5,813 nucleotides of DNA, from positions 1 through 5,813 of the forward strand of contig JBLHKE010000512.1 of assembly GCA_047619485.1 (NCBI GenBank), in the 5' to 3' direction. Of the stretch, positions 5,698 through 5,813 are shown in pieces (positions within the stretch are counted from its first letter, which is position 1; each line of letters starts with the position of its first letter). The stretch is from JBLHKE01 sp047619485. Lineage in GTDB: Bacteria; Verrucomicrobiota; Verrucomicrobiia; Verrucomicrobiales; DEV007. The notes beneath the pieces are model-generated. The model saw only the letters and a program-made list of their open reading frames with translations. It was not told the origin of the DNA and ran no database searches. The translations under genes and the position numbers were made by a program.

Positions 5698-5813
5698 AAT
5701 AAATTGCTCGAATCCTCTAAGTCCGACAGGCTCCTAGGAAATTGCTTTTCAGCTCCACTGTCCCCAGGCGCCTATCGGGCGGGGTTAGAGGGGGGGCGTT
5801 CGGCAGCCTTATC

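Noticed and set aside
5772..5813. Possible C-terminal tail of a gene entering from the right on the minus strand (DKAAERPPSNPAR, then TAG)
   Set aside because: Only 13 codons are visible, another frame is also open to about 31 codons, and nothing is recognisable. It cannot be told from chance.

Overview
The window reads as part of a Planctomycetes-Verrucomicrobia-Chlamydiae (PVC) group genome, most likely a verrucomicrobium. The reasons are a LamG-like exported protein ending in a PEP-CTERM sorting signal with an RRRR tail, next to a very large lipoprotein of the FG-GAP/VCBS plus ASPIC/UnbV (CRTAC1-like) type fused to a TlpA-like thioredoxin domain and TPRs. This is inferred from protein style; no rRNA or marker gene is present. 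All supported genes lie on the minus strand.

Layout from right to left, in the direction of transcription. Bases 5560-5813 are an AT-rich upstream region with a 32-bp-phased direct repeat and a weak promoter candidate, then a G-rich right edge. 4684-5559 encodes the LamG-like PEP-CTERM protein. 4621-4650 is a strong intrinsic terminator. 2705-4597 encodes a lipoprotein with six FG-GAP calcium-loop motifs. An in-frame TGA lies at 2705-2707. 623-2683 continues in the same frame with the seventh calcium loop, an ASPIC/UnbV domain, a WCAPC thioredoxin domain and TPRs. Bases 275-622 are non-coding, with a cluster of GC-rich palindromes. 1-274 is the N-terminal part of an ISL3-like transposase that runs off the left edge.

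The main observation is that 2705-4597 and 623-2683 are one gene interrupted by a single TGA. They share a frame, and the seven codons between the TGA and the apparent GTG start read SVYWRQV, which continues the family sequence. The downstream half has no signal peptide and no ATG for over 400 codons. The TGA is followed, after 11 nt, by a 17-nt hairpin (6-bp perfect stem, loop GGUCG). These distances match the minimal SECIS hairpin of E. coli fdhF as I remember it. A selenocysteine-containing CRTAC1/TlpA-type lipoprotein is therefore a real possibility. A recent nonsense mutation, a sequencing error or simple stop-codon leakage would look similar and cannot be excluded from this window.

Functionally, both main products look exported: a sorted LamG-like surface protein, and a lipid-anchored beta-propeller with a redox domain outside the cytoplasm. 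A terminator separates them, so they probably do not form one operon. The left end shows mobile-element activity.
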